Source: Marinoscillum furvescens DSM 4134
Lineage (GTDB): Bacteria > Bacteroidota > Bacteroidia > Cytophagales > Cyclobacteriaceae
Direction of reading: 5' to 3'
Length of the DNA stretch: 64,000 nt
Assembly (NCBI RefSeq): GCF_003386095.1
Contig: NZ_QREG01000009.1
Location: 62,001-126,000 of the forward strand
Below the pieces are notes generated by a model that saw only the letters and a list, made by a program, of their open reading frames with translations, ran no database searches and was not told the DNA's origin. How positions within the stretch are numbered: the first letter of the stretch is position 1; each line of letters starts with the position of its first letter. The translations under genes were made by a program, and so were the position numbers. This document shows positions 32,001 through 40,794 of this stretch, in pieces.

Positions 32001-34656
32001 ATGGACGCACATCGCTGTGAGCTATGATGGCAACTCCAACAGCTTGAAGGTTTACTATGATGGCGTAGAGCAAACTCAAACACTTGCCTATCGACCCAAT
32101 GCTATGGTCAACCGTGGACCATTCCCAATTGCTGTAGGAAGAATCACCACGTTTAATGGTACCAACGTGAATTTCAGTGGATCTATGGATGAAGTACGGC
32201 TATGGTCTACAAGTAGAACACAAGCTGAGATAGTAGCCAATAAGGACATCTGCCTGAGTGGTCTGGAAGAGGGGCTGGAAGCCTACTATCCGCTGAATGA
32301 AACCAGTGGCATGGACGTCACCGATAAAGCAGGCAACCTACATGCCGAACTCCAAAATATGGATCCTGAGACAGTATGGGGTGCAGAATCCACAATTACC
32401 TGTCAGGGATGTACCTATCAGATGCCTGAGACCATTACTATCACCGTGGGTGATACAGAAGCGCCTACAGTAGTCACCAAAGACATCACGGTAGTACTTG
32501 GAGAAAGTGGTACAGCCACTATTACCCCTGATGAGGTAGACAATGGCTCCGAAGATAATTGCACAGCTACAGCATCTTTGACTTTCACTTTGGATAAAGC
32601 CTCTTTTGACATCAATGATCTCGGCGCCAACACGGTGACACTCACAGTAGCGGACGAAAGTGGAAACTCTGCATCGGCCACCGCAGAAGTCACGGTATCA
32701 GACAAGGAGTTACAATCAGCATCTTTCAGTGAAATCCCTACCCTCACCTATGGTGATGTTAATTTTGATGTATCGGCGCAAACCAACAGTGGACTTGCCG
32801 CAACCATATCCATTGTACGTGGAGGTTTGGAGGTAGCATCTAGCACCTCAGAAGCTACCACACTGAGCATAATCGGGGCTGGTGAAGCCACCATTCGTGC
32901 GAGCAATGCTGGCAATGACCAGTACGCTCCTTTGCAGTATGACACCACTGTGACCATACTCAAAGCAGATCAGGTACTCACTGTAGAACCAATTGCGGAT
33001 CAGTCTACACTGTCAGATAGCCTGGTTATTGAAGCTGAAGTGAGCTCAGGGTTACCGCTGACGTACGGCATCTCTGGTCCGGCTACCATTAAAGACTCCA
33101 TCATCATTCTGGATGGCACCGTGGGTCTGGTAGAGGTTACCATCAGCCAGGCTGGAAATGACAACTACAACTCCGTGAGTCAATCGCTTAGCTTTAATGT
33201 GGTTGAAAAAGACGTGCAGACGTTCACATTTACGGGTATTCAAGATCGCACATTTGGAGACGCAGATTTTAACATCACCGGTACTTCCGATCAGGGACTC
33301 GATCTGGAGTATAGTGTGCAAGAAGGACAAGTAACCATCGTTTCCACCGCGAGTCGAAATGGATCGCAAGCGTTGATTCGCATAGATGGAGCCGGACCAG
33401 CGACCATCCTGGCCTCCAACCAGGGTGATGATACTTATGCGCCTTTTGCGCAATCCCTCTCATTCAATGTGAACAAAGCTGATCAGGTCTTGACAATTGA
33501 TCCAATACCTAATCATTCGCAAGAGAGTGGAGCTATAACTGTGGTAGCTTCTGTAGATACCGAACTACCACTCAGCTACAGCGTATCAGGTCCGGCAAGC
33601 ATCAGCGATAATGTCATTACATTGGATGGGAGCCTCGGCACGGTGACGGTGACGGTCACTCAGGTGGGTAACGACAACTACAATGAAGTAAGCGGAACGG
33701 TTTCATTTGAAGTAATCGAAAAACTCGCTCAAACCATAAGTTTTGCAGCGCTAGACCCCATTACTTACGGGGACGGAGGTGTCACGCTTTCAGCCACGGC
33801 AAGCTCATCGCTACCGGTCAGCTTTAGCATCATCAGCGGCCCAGGCACAATTACCGCTGGTAAAGCGACTACTTTGGTGCATTCGGCAGCAGGCACCATA
33901 CGAATTGCTGCGATCCAAAAAGGAGACAACTCCTACCTGGCTGCAGATACGGTGTTTCAAGATCTAGTGGTCAATCGTGCAATACTTACAGCTACTGCAA
34001 ATGATGTCACCTACACCTACGGAAGCAAACCACCACCATTCCAGATCTCCTATTCAGGGTTTGTAAATGGTGAAAACAAAGATGTCTTACGAGCAGAGCC
34101 TACACTCACTGCACCAGCAAGTCCTGATGCAGGCACTTACACGATCACACTTGCTGGCGGTGAGGCTGACAACTACAGCTTGCAATTACAAAGCGGCACA
34201 CTCATCGTGGAGCAAGCAGAGGCTCAAATCACCATTACTGACTTGGAGTTTACGCACGATGGTACGGCTAAGTCTCCTACTGTGACTACCAATCCGGAAG
34301 GGCTTAACTATACAGTGACGTATAATGATGAGGCCGAAGCCCCAGACGCGGTAGGTACCTATGCAGTAGCAGTGACGATCGACGAGGTAAACTATTTCGG
34401 TAGTCAAACCGCGACCCTCACAATCGCGACCCTACTTGGGGTGGATCATGATATCTTTCAAATCTATCCAAACCCATCATCAGGTAGCTTTCAGGTGACA
34501 AGCAGTAGTCAGGAAACTGTGCAGGTTTACGACCTCACAGGTCAGCTGCTGCGGGTTGCTAAGACCAACGAACGTATCGATATAACTGATCTACCGGCTG
34601 GTGCCTATCTGATACGAGTAGGTAAAAAGGAAATGCAAAAGTTGATTAAGAAATAG
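29035..34656 (+). CDS. Giant T9SS-secreted protein with LamG and MBG-type repeats
   Basis: A 1873-residue extracellular protein. Signal peptide 1-20 (ending EGYSQ); N-terminal beta-sandwich (about 22-178); several HYR-like cysteine-containing modules (for example DNCTDSTSLDVSF) in the first 1200 residues. Two LamG-like sandwiches lie at about 495-670 (YTFSAWVKE ... WTHLAITFDG) and about 897-1075 (YTVEMWVN ... WTHIAVSYDG). From about 1225 to 1800 come repeated Ig-like MBG-type modules (LTATANDVTYTYGSKPP, FTHDGTAKSPTV). The C-terminal type A sorting domain (about 1805-1873, FQIYPNPSSGSFQV ... LPAGAYLIRVG) sends it through T9SS. It is likely an adhesin or matrix protein; the ligand is unknown. 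Confidence 0.93.
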   Translation: MKRIYLTLLVLSLFYLEGYSQCTTPLQNLVEDFNNPPDPNDRTILPDCWTTHFTAPYNGRERGSIQAYQSKLLINSTYGGIAITPIVENMDGTLSFKARKEYSGNVSLEMGFFSGNTFTRVELYTLSGTEQTYSYDFANFTGSKSNRIAFRHLSSNGSAVNLTIDDVEYKSFCAPQAAPTLIAKDITTYLDASGNSIVNPASLDDGSTDDCGEPIVNFSLDKSLFTCDDLGANSVTLTATDSEGNTSTATATITVLPTIEPGFSTYLSLDANGEYSIPETSLLSSSTTQCDAVTYAVSKTSFDCTDLGSVEIAITASFNGETHTVTKTHYIIDELAPTLVTRLANVPVDPSTGFATVTPDMIDDGSYDNCGITSREVQPSRFMCGELGPQQVRYILRDSSNNTTFENVTVNITSFIHDLAISSDATPVCFDGTSTAEVTITTDTSETGVNYYLRKSADSSVVDGPIAGTGSALSFSTGSVSEQTSFDIYAEVPFDGNALSLPSGSEYLAVATPNDFDYSEGYTFSAWVKETIGGHSSHYNTLFYAGGTTGSDIEIYQNASTGAITVLHNRGNGATTSTVSFPKEALPSDEWTHLAITFDGTYATIYSGGTYFGTATIDPPVKSAGSELTFGFLNNSSFPGSQTFNGKLDDIRIYKATRMADQLENDLLTCGTPDDTTLVLHYDMENLNGTVMTDQVNATPAQIINKSANGGLVSDAALSCTYTCNRVMQTRVLVGDTEAPTIAAKDTTVAFDEYGNVAITREMVIASISDNCTDSTSLDVSFAPRFLSCDNIGDNLIAINVTDSAGNSTSATATVTVTSDVYDITLTASATNICAVGDSVTIITSGSSQGLQYSLRNHQDSSVVAGPVTGSGQSINFSTGAISETSTYHLVGETSAAEGRGLAFAKGEEYFLSQNDVTFDYSKSYTVEMWVNAPFSSSTTNSLLGIANSSTSDLEIYVQKSSRKLTISHGRINGSTVTYYQYPTPPVNQWTHIAVSYDGNSNSLKVYYDGVEQTQTLAYRPNAMVNRGPFPIAVGRITTFNGTNVNFSGSMDEVRLWSTSRTQAEIVANKDICLSGLEEGLEAYYPLNETSGMDVTDKAGNLHAELQNMDPETVWGAESTITCQGCTYQMPETITITVGDTEAPTVVTKDITVVLGESGTATITPDEVDNGSEDNCTATASLTFTLDKASFDINDLGANTVTLTVADESGNSASATAEVTVSDKELQSASFSEIPTLTYGDVNFDVSAQTNSGLAATISIVRGGLEVASSTSEATTLSIIGAGEATIRASNAGNDQYAPLQYDTTVTILKADQVLTVEPIADQSTLSDSLVIEAEVSSGLPLTYGISGPATIKDSIIILDGTVGLVEVTISQAGNDNYNSVSQSLSFNVVEKDVQTFTFTGIQDRTFGDADFNITGTSDQGLDLEYSVQEGQVTIVSTASRNGSQALIRIDGAGPATILASNQGDDTYAPFAQSLSFNVNKADQVLTIDPIPNHSQESGAITVVASVDTELPLSYSVSGPASISDNVITLDGSLGTVTVTVTQVGNDNYNEVSGTVSFEVIEKLAQTISFAALDPITYGDGGVTLSATASSSLPVSFSIISGPGTITAGKATTLVHSAAGTIRIAAIQKGDNSYLAADTVFQDLVVNRAILTATANDVTYTYGSKPPPFQISYSGFVNGENKDVLRAEPTLTAPASPDAGTYTITLAGGEADNYSLQLQSGTLIVEQAEAQITITDLEFTHDGTAKSPTVTTNPEGLNYTVTYNDEAEAPDAVGTYAVAVTIDEVNYFGSQTATLTIATLLGVDHDIFQIYPNPSSGSFQVTSSSQETVQVYDLTGQLLRVAKTNERIDITDLPAGAYLIRVGKKEMQKLIKK

Positions 34657-34703
34657 CACTAAGGCGGCTAATTCTGGAGAAAAAGTTTCTCCAACCATTA
34701 GCA

Positions 34704-34733
34704 AAAACCGGCCTCCATTGGAAGGCCGGTTTT
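34704..34733. terminator. Bidirectional terminator between the giant gene and bestrophin
   Basis: A perfect 11-bp stem AAAACCGGCCT / AGGCCGGTTTT encloses an 8-base loop and is flanked by A and T runs on both sides. It lies between two converging genes (stops at 34656 and 34783), so it can end transcription from either side. Confidence 0.9.
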
Positions 34734-34782
34734 ACTATTTTATGTCTGGTACAGAAAGGTTTAGATAGAAAAAGCTGATCGC

Positions 34783-35655
34783 CTAATCCTGCAATATCTC
34801 CCGGATATTCTTTTTGATCTTGAGGGCCAGATCGTTGAGCGGCAGGTCATTGATATCGGTACCAAATGGGTCTTCGATTTCCTCTGAAATCAGCTCGATA
34901 CTTACCAAAAAATAAAACGCCAGCATCACCAAAGGCACCGTCCAGTAGTGCAGCTGCCACATAAAACTGATGGGCAAGGTGATGGCGTAGATAAACAGAA
35001 ATTTTTTGATAAACATACTGTAGGAATACGGAATAGGCGTGCTCTTGATCCGCTCGCAGGCTCCTATAATGTCTGTAAACCCTTTGATCTCCTTATCCAA
35101 AATAAACAGTTGCTCTGCGGTAAGTTTGCCTTCATTTCGGCATTTCATCACCCGCTCGTAGAGTAGCTTATTGATCATGTTTGGCCGGTGCTTGCTGGCA
35201 ATGATCCGCTGTTTGTTTTCCTCAGTGATGGGGTCCATCTCCCCTACCAGTATACTGTCTCTCAGGTGCTCTTTCATAGCAAAAGCTACATTGGGAACCA
35301 TGCGGCGAAAAAACTCCCGATCCTCTTTAGCATCCTCTGGTAAAAAAACGGAAAATTTGATCGCCAGCTGGCGGGTATCATTTACCAGTCGCCCCCAAAG
35401 TTTACGGCCTTCCCACCAGCGATCATACGCCGTGTTGGTTCTGAGTACCAAAAACAACCCTAAAATCACCCCAAGAATAGAGTGAAAAGCAATCGTACCT
35501 TCATAATGAAAATCGAACACGTCGATCACTAGAAAACACAACAGCGTGGTAAACAAGCCTACAAAGAGCAGCAGCGGAAAAAGTAGCTTGATCACATAGC
35601 GGCTGTAGACATCAAAGATTAACGAAAACCAGGATTTAGGATTGTATTGGATCAT
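34783..35655 (-). CDS. Bestrophin family anion channel-like protein
   Basis: A 290-residue membrane protein of the bestrophin (UPF0187) family; bacterial members form pentameric ion channels. Features: hydrophobic helices at about 22-45 and 55-72, the VLRTNTAYDRWWEGRKLWGRLVNDTRQLA block (family signature, about 70-98), a long helical middle section, another membrane pair at about 205-245 and the C-terminal ELISEEIEDPFGTDINDLPL segment. It is the last gene of the ceramidase-D-TA-GH3-bestrophin operon (30 bp after the GH3 stop). The ion transported is not known from sequence. Confidence 0.9.
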   Translation of the reverse strand: MIQYNPKSWFSLIFDVYSRYVIKLLFPLLLFVGLFTTLLCFLVIDVFDFHYEGTIAFHSILGVILGLFLVLRTNTAYDRWWEGRKLWGRLVNDTRQLAIKFSVFLPEDAKEDREFFRRMVPNVAFAMKEHLRDSILVGEMDPITEENKQRIIASKHRPNMINKLLYERVMKCRNEGKLTAEQLFILDKEIKGFTDIIGACERIKSTPIPYSYSMFIKKFLFIYAITLPISFMWQLHYWTVPLVMLAFYFLVSIELISEEIEDPFGTDINDLPLNDLALKIKKNIREILQD

Positions 35656-35685
35656 TTATAGGCTAGGTAAGTTGAAGGCTTTAGG

Positions 35686-36792
35686 CTAATCGGTCAGTTT
35701 CAGGTCCGCTTTCAATTTCATGATTCGGTCGTATGACTTGGCAATCCGATCAGCACTAATATCTCCATTTTTAATGAAATTCTTTATAATGTTATGAATT
35801 TGATCGGCTGTAACCAAATCATAATCAGGCACATTGTTGGCAAAAAGTAGGATATCTACTCCAGCGTTTACTGCTTTTTTGATGGCATCTTCCAGCCCAT
35901 ACTCCTTACTGATGGCTTTCATCTGCATATCGTCAGACACTACCACGCCATCATAGCCCATAAAACCACGGAGCACTCCTCCTATGATTCGGTCTGAGAG
36001 CGTTCCTGGCAACTTACGCTCATCCATCACTTCATTTACAATGTGGGCAGTCATCACTGCGCGTACTTTGCCCGAGTCCATCAGCATCTTATAGGGCAGC
36101 AGCTCCCGAAACCTCCAGGTACTCGAAACGTCGGTGAGACCCAGGTGAGAATCATTACGTGAGCTCCCATGCCCTGGAAAGTGCTTTACTACAGTAGCCA
36201 CACCAAACAAATCATGGGCCTCTACCACCTTGGCTGCATGCGTAGCTACCACCGCAGGATCCGGTGAGTAAGACCTCCCAATCTTTCCAATCACCGGATT
36301 CTCGGGGTAGACGTTCACATCTACCGAAGGGGCAAAGTTCATGTTGATGCCCAACCCATACAATGCTCCAGCCGTCTGCTCAGCATAAAATTCAGTGCTG
36401 TCGGTGTTGTTGAGCTCACCCAGGTATTGCGCCGTTACCGTTTTCGGAAAACCATACTTAGGCTTGAGCCGATTGACACGGCCTCCTTCTTCATCGATAC
36501 CTACAAACAAAGGTATGTTTGAAAGTGACTGAGCATAACTGAGCATATCACGGAGATTCTTCTCCGTATTTTTACTGGCCAGGTTTTTCTCAAACAAAAT
36601 CACACCTCCTACTTTTCCTGATTGGATGTCTTTAAAAACCGGGGCTTTCTTATCCAGTTTATTGAAATCTCCCATGCCTATCAGAATCATTTGCCCAATC
36701 ATGTGATCAAGGGAATCCAGCTCTTTGGCCTGCTGAGCCATGCTGCTTGCCGTTAGCGCAAGCGCAAAAAATAAAGTTATTGTTCTTCTCAT
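35686..36792 (-). CDS. GH3 family beta-N-acetylhexosaminidase (NagZ-like), secreted
   Basis: A 368-residue glycoside hydrolase with a signal peptide (MRRTITLFFALALTASSMAQ). The GH3 barrel shows GIDEEGGRVNRL (98-109, substrate-binding Asp100), the NagZ-type KHFPGHGSSRNDSH loop (203-216, with the catalytic Asp-His dyad at Asp214/His216) and VVVSDDMQM with nucleophile Asp287. The dyad loop marks it as a hexosaminidase rather than a glucosidase. Export suggests it acts in the periplasm on cell-wall muropeptides or on chitin-like sugars. It is followed by bestrophin and preceded (22 bp) by the D-TA-like enzyme gene. Confidence 0.92.
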   Translation of the reverse strand: MRRTITLFFALALTASSMAQQAKELDSLDHMIGQMILIGMGDFNKLDKKAPVFKDIQSGKVGGVILFEKNLASKNTEKNLRDMLSYAQSLSNIPLFVGIDEEGGRVNRLKPKYGFPKTVTAQYLGELNNTDSTEFYAEQTAGALYGLGINMNFAPSVDVNVYPENPVIGKIGRSYSPDPAVVATHAAKVVEAHDLFGVATVVKHFPGHGSSRNDSHLGLTDVSSTWRFRELLPYKMLMDSGKVRAVMTAHIVNEVMDERKLPGTLSDRIIGGVLRGFMGYDGVVVSDDMQMKAISKEYGLEDAIKKAVNAGVDILLFANNVPDYDLVTADQIHNIIKNFIKNGDISADRIAKSYDRIMKLKADLKLTD

Positions 36793-36814
36793 AGTAGTCG
36801 TATTCTATTCCTTT

Positions 36815-37909
36815 TCAGGATTTATTCCATTTTTCTATAATCGTGCCATCCAGCGCCTGATAGTGCGGCTGTATATCTGCAGTGAGGCAACTATGCACAG
36901 GTAAAATTCCTACCAGATCGCCTATTTTTAAAGCCTGCACAAACTCCTCGCTGGCCTTAATGATACCATGCTCCTGAGACAATCGGTCTACGCGTGCAAG
37001 CGGAAAAGAGTCCCACGACCGTCCACTTAGCGCAACTACTTTGCCAAACACATTTTCTCCTAACTCGCTAATGGATTCTTTTGCGAAATGCACACCGCCA
37101 CCATACACGACCACTTCACATCGTTCTGGATGTATGGCCACTACGGGGCAAACCATGCAAACGGCAATCTCTGCCAGAGTACATGATCCAAAATAATGCT
37201 GCATGACATCATAAAACACAAAGTTGCCCGGGCGCAGCTCATCTATTCCCGGAAACTCATCCAGCAACGAACACGAAGGAGTGTCTCCATAAGAGATAAT
37301 TAGCTCTTCCTGCCCTATTGCCTGCTTTACTTCCATGAGTTGTTCGATCGCATGATCAAACATCACCCGGGCAGCGTGAGCATCCAGTGGTTTATAGGTA
37401 TGTCCGGCATGGGCCAAAATTCCTTTTAACCGATGTTTGGGATTGGCAGAGGTTGCGAGGTGGTTGATCAGCTCCACATCGGTCGACGAGATGCCCGTGC
37501 GGTGAGTGCCTACATCTACTTTGATGTAGTAGTCCAGCTCAGCATCTACATGTGCGTTGAGATGATCCAGAGCCTCTTTTGATACGATGGTTACGCTGAG
37601 CTTGCATTTGTTTGCCAGCTCAGTCATTTCCTCATATTCGAGAGGGTTGTAGGGAAAAGCAATCAGGAGATCTTCCCAGCCTGCATCGGCAAAATACTTC
37701 GCCATGCCCACAGAAGATACCGTAGCCTTATCAATACCTTCATCACGGATCCATTGCGCTACAGTAGCCGACTGGTGCGTTTTGAAGTGCGGCCGCAGCG
37801 AGGATCCATTATGCCGTGCTTTGGCCAGCATAGTGCGCAGGTTGTGGCGGACTTTGCGTTCGTCTACCAGCAGCGTGGGTGTCTTAATGTCCACTTTTTG
37901 TTCGTTCAT
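36815..37909 (-). CDS. D-threonine aldolase / D-serine dehydratase-like PLP enzyme
   Basis: A 364-residue fold-type III PLP enzyme. The start MNEQKVDIKTPTLL at 37909 was chosen because upstream residues read through the ceramidase gene. The PLP lysine is Lys43 in LRPHFKTHQS. The metal site of the family near the C-terminus reads VHSC (His339, Cys341), the His-x-Cys arrangement of zinc D-serine dehydratases, rather than His-x-Asp as in manganese D-threonine aldolases. A D-serine or related D-3-hydroxyamino acid lyase activity is therefore likely. It overlaps the ceramidase-like gene by 26 bp, so the two are translationally coupled. Confidence 0.88.
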   Translation of the reverse strand: MNEQKVDIKTPTLLVDERKVRHNLRTMLAKARHNGSSLRPHFKTHQSATVAQWIRDEGIDKATVSSVGMAKYFADAGWEDLLIAFPYNPLEYEEMTELANKCKLSVTIVSKEALDHLNAHVDAELDYYIKVDVGTHRTGISSTDVELINHLATSANPKHRLKGILAHAGHTYKPLDAHAARVMFDHAIEQLMEVKQAIGQEELIISYGDTPSCSLLDEFPGIDELRPGNFVFYDVMQHYFGSCTLAEIAVCMVCPVVAIHPERCEVVVYGGGVHFAKESISELGENVFGKVVALSGRSWDSFPLARVDRLSQEHGIIKASEEFVQALKIGDLVGILPVHSCLTADIQPHYQALDGTIIEKWNKS

Positions 37910-39275
37910 TCCTATATCCGGTCTGTGCCAGAGCATTGAGCACTCTAGCGATAGTTTCTGAAAGGTAAGTACCAAAATCAGGGCCATACCAGCTCATCGT
38001 GCGAGCTTCGTATTTGGAGAGGTCATACCATTTTTCATGGATGGCATAGCCTGCATAGCCCCCGTTGAATGAGGTGATCACCAGCTGATAGCCCAGAGCT
38101 CTTGCCTGCTCGTACAGCGGCACCGCCAGCTCACCAGAAAAATCACAGGGGAGCCCGATAAAAATTGTTTCACCCAGTAAAAGTACGGAAATATCATGGC
38201 TATAGCTGCCAAAAACACTTTCGAACACCCAGGGTCGCAACGCCAGGTTTTTAGAAAGCTTGAATGCAGGCCGGCGCAGAGGAAGCTGCAAACGAAAAGC
38301 ATTTAGCACCAGGGAGTCCTTGGGTGCTGACATGAGCATGCTTCCCAGCTCAATTTGATTAGAAAGCGTTTCCGCCATGACGTCTACATTAGCCTGTGGA
38401 TCTGGCAAACCGGTGTTGAGCCCCATGCTAGCCATAGCTCCGGCCCCAAAGGCTGCAAAGCTTGTCAGACTATCTGCCAAAAGTTCATCGACTAGTGCTG
38501 AGGGGTAATCCCCGCTGAGCTGCCGGTTATCCGGACCATAGCAAGTGGCATGCGCCGAATAAAAGGCAAGCAATCCTTTCTCCTGCCCGCTGGCTAGTGC
38601 GATGACTTTGAGCCAGGGGTCTTTGATACCTTTTTCTTTTACCAATCGATTTTTTACGAGCTCCTCTACTCGTAGCTCCACAGCACCGAAGTGCCCGGGC
38701 GCCAGGTCTTTTTCGGCAGCTGCCAAAACCTCTACGAAACGCTCTGCCAAAAAGTCTACCAGGTCTGCATCATAAGCCCCGGCAAATAATTTGCCCACAA
38801 GGCCAGGCGCCCAACCTCCGGGTCCGCTATGGGTATGGGTGGCAGTAAAGTATAGGTCCTCAGGCTGCCATGGGGCTGGTAGTCGCTCATAGATTGCCTG
38901 GGCCAATTCTGGGTGGACGATCAGCAAGTCTGCAAAAAACAGAGCAACGCGGCGATGACCGTCCGATAAAACCACTGCTTTTGCAAAGGTAGAATCCATC
39001 ACATCAGTCATGAGCTTTGGGCTCCGTGCTCCGAATCCCGCCAAAGGCACCTGACGACTGGGCGTAATGCTCACCGAGGCCCATCCAACCTTTAATTGAC
39101 CTCCTACAGTTGGGGGACTGTATGCTGCTGCCAGTGAGTCAAGGCGTTGGTTCATTTCGGTATAGAAAGGAAGCTCCTCGTATGGCCTTCGGTCTACCGG
39201 GGTTACCGTAAGTGTGAGCAGCACGGTAAGCAAGATTATAAAAACGGCTAAAATCTTTAGAAGAGATCGCAGCAT
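37884..39275 (-). CDS. Neutral/alkaline ceramidase-like hydrolase
   Basis: A 463-residue protein (start MLRSLLKILAVFII at 39275; an alternative ATG at 39305 adds ten residues) with an N-terminal membrane anchor or uncleaved signal (about 1-27). The catalytic core of the neutral ceramidase family is visible: VGWASVSITPSRQVPLAGFG, FTATHTHSGPGG (zinc ligands His) and FYSAHATCYG with NRQLSGDYP. Family members cleave ceramide to sphingoid base and fatty acid or act on related amides. The C-terminal Ig-like domain of the Pseudomonas enzyme seems missing. It is first in an operon with a D-TA-like enzyme, GH3 hexosaminidase and bestrophin. Confidence 0.87.
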   Translation of the reverse strand: MLRSLLKILAVFIILLTVLLTLTVTPVDRRPYEELPFYTEMNQRLDSLAAAYSPPTVGGQLKVGWASVSITPSRQVPLAGFGARSPKLMTDVMDSTFAKAVVLSDGHRRVALFFADLLIVHPELAQAIYERLPAPWQPEDLYFTATHTHSGPGGWAPGLVGKLFAGAYDADLVDFLAERFVEVLAAAEKDLAPGHFGAVELRVEELVKNRLVKEKGIKDPWLKVIALASGQEKGLLAFYSAHATCYGPDNRQLSGDYPSALVDELLADSLTSFAAFGAGAMASMGLNTGLPDPQANVDVMAETLSNQIELGSMLMSAPKDSLVLNAFRLQLPLRRPAFKLSKNLALRPWVFESVFGSYSHDISVLLLGETIFIGLPCDFSGELAVPLYEQARALGYQLVITSFNGGYAGYAIHEKWYDLSKYEARTMSWYGPDFGTYLSETIARVLNALAQTGYRNERTKSGH

Positions 39276-39366
39276 TTGTTGGGCATAATTGGGATGTGGT
39301 GGCAAGATAAAGAATAATGTTTTGACGAAGTTTTATAGTTTCGCCCCCAGATCATCTCACAATAAA

Positions 39367-40032
39367 TTGGAAAAAGTAGCTTTTGAATTTTTGGGCCTGT
39401 CCCTCCTCGAACCCCTCAGTACCCTGATGAACTGGGTACTCGCCACCCAATGTTTTATCTTTTTCCTACGGCTAAGAGGCACAGAAAACAAGTTCCAAAA
39501 ATACTGGTCCTGGTTTTTTCTGGCTTACACCATTTCGCTGATTTTTGGAGGGTTTTCACATTTATTGTACAACTATACCGGTATGCTGGGAAAAATCCCC
39601 GGCTGGTCTGTAGCGGCAATAGGTATAGTAGCAGCAGAATCAGCCATGTTGCTGGATGTTCAGGACCCCAAGAAGCGACAGATGCTGCTCACGGTAGTGC
39701 GCAGTAAGCTCTTTGCCACTTTTATGCTCCTGATCATTGATCTTTCCTTTAAATGGGTGATGGTGCATACAGCCGGTTTTTTTCTGCTGGCAGGCTTGCT
39801 GTCATGGAGTAGGTTTAAAGAAGGTCAGACGAACTATAAATACTTCCTGTACGGCATGGCGGGGCTCTTTGTAATGGCTGGAGTGAAAGTAGGGCAGGTA
39901 GACATCCACCCGGCGTGGTTTAACCGTGACGATATCGCCCATGTGATCATGCTGGGCATGTATTACTTGTTTTTCCTGGGAGTGAAGGGTTATGGCACGA
40001 GCCCTAAGAGCGCCCAGGCGACAATTGAGTAA
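39367..40032 (+). CDS. Polytopic membrane protein, DUF6962-like
   Basis: A 222-residue membrane protein with about six or seven hydrophobic helices. The likely start is TTG at 39367 (LEKVAFEFLGLSLLEPLSTL), because the frame upstream overlaps the divergent ceramidase start region and shows no conserved pattern; ATG 39427 is an alternative. The N-terminal LGLSLLEPLSTLMNWVLA is like that of the DUF6962 family as I remember it. No function is known. A TAGTTTCG sequence just upstream resembles a -7 element. Confidence 0.65.
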   Translation: MEKVAFEFLGLSLLEPLSTLMNWVLATQCFIFFLRLRGTENKFQKYWSWFFLAYTISLIFGGFSHLLYNYTGMLGKIPGWSVAAIGIVAAESAMLLDVQDPKKRQMLLTVVRSKLFATFMLLIIDLSFKWVMVHTAGFFLLAGLLSWSRFKEGQTNYKYFLYGMAGLFVMAGVKVGQVDIHPAWFNRDDIAHVIMLGMYYLFFLGVKGYGTSPKSAQATIE

Positions 40033-40105
40033 CGTCTCGCCCGTATTGGCAACCAAAAACTGCAGGTTCCGATTTACTTCGTAGACTTTTTACGAAATAG
40101 AAGCA

Positions 40106-40717
40106 ATGGAACTTAAAAATATCATCAATGCCGCACTCAATCAGTCCATGTCTTATGCCGAATACATGGAGCTGATGGAATCTCTGACCCTTACGGGGAA
40201 AGCCTCTGGCCCGAAGCAAACGGAAGCGCTGGTGAACTACACCAAGCTCAACAAACAGCGCATGACCAGGCTAGTCAAAACCATCTCCCTGGATGATGCC
40301 GCACGTAAAAAGGTAGCGAAGGTAAATGCTCCACAAACGTGGCTGATAATTACCGAGAGCTGGTGCGGAGATGCTGCCCAGAGCCTGCCGCTGATCGAAA
40401 AGCTGGCTGCTGCCAATGAGCTGATCAATACACGCTATGTACTGAGAGATGAAAACCTGGAGCTCATGGATCAGTTTCTGTTCCGTGGAGGGCGCTCCAT
40501 CCCCAAGCTGATCATGCTCGATGATTCCTTTGAAGTGATCGACACGTGGGGCCCACGACCACAAGCCGCACAGATGCTGTTTGACAACTGGAAAAAGGAA
40601 GAAACGCCCAGGCCCTACAGCGAGTTTTCTGTAGAGCTACAAAAGTGGTACCTCCAAGACAAAGGGCAGTCCACCTTTGAGGAGATCAGTGAGAAGTTGG
40701 TGGATTGTTGTGTGTAG
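40106..40717 (+). CDS. Thioredoxin-fold protein with a single active-site cysteine
   Basis: A 203-residue cytoplasmic protein. Residues 90-165 have a thioredoxin fold: TWLIITESWCGDAAQSLP (strand, then the WCGDA position equivalent to the WCxxC motif but with Ala instead of the second Cys), followed by RYVLRDENLELMDQFLFRGGRSIPKLIMLD with the cis-Pro. This matches the thioredoxin_9-type proteins common in Bacteroidota. A helical N-terminal region (about 1-80) and a C-terminal tail ending VDCCV flank it. The role is not established. Confidence 0.8.
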   Translation: MELKNIINAALNQSMSYAEYMELMESLTLTGKASGPKQTEALVNYTKLNKQRMTRLVKTISLDDAARKKVAKVNAPQTWLIITESWCGDAAQSLPLIEKLAAANELINTRYVLRDENLELMDQFLFRGGRSIPKLIMLDDSFEVIDTWGPRPQAAQMLFDNWKKEETPRPYSEFSVELQKWYLQDKGQSTFEEISEKLVDCCV

Positions 40718-40794
40718 GAAATGCAAAAGTCTTTGCTTTTTTGAAATTTCTTGAATCAGATTTCAGTTATATTTAAGTATATAATATTCATATT

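Noticed and set aside
39289-39366. N-terminal extension of the DUF6962-like gene
   Set aside because: It would begin with TTG inside the divergent ceramidase 5' region and has no resemblance to the rest of the family; the TTG at 39367 fits better.
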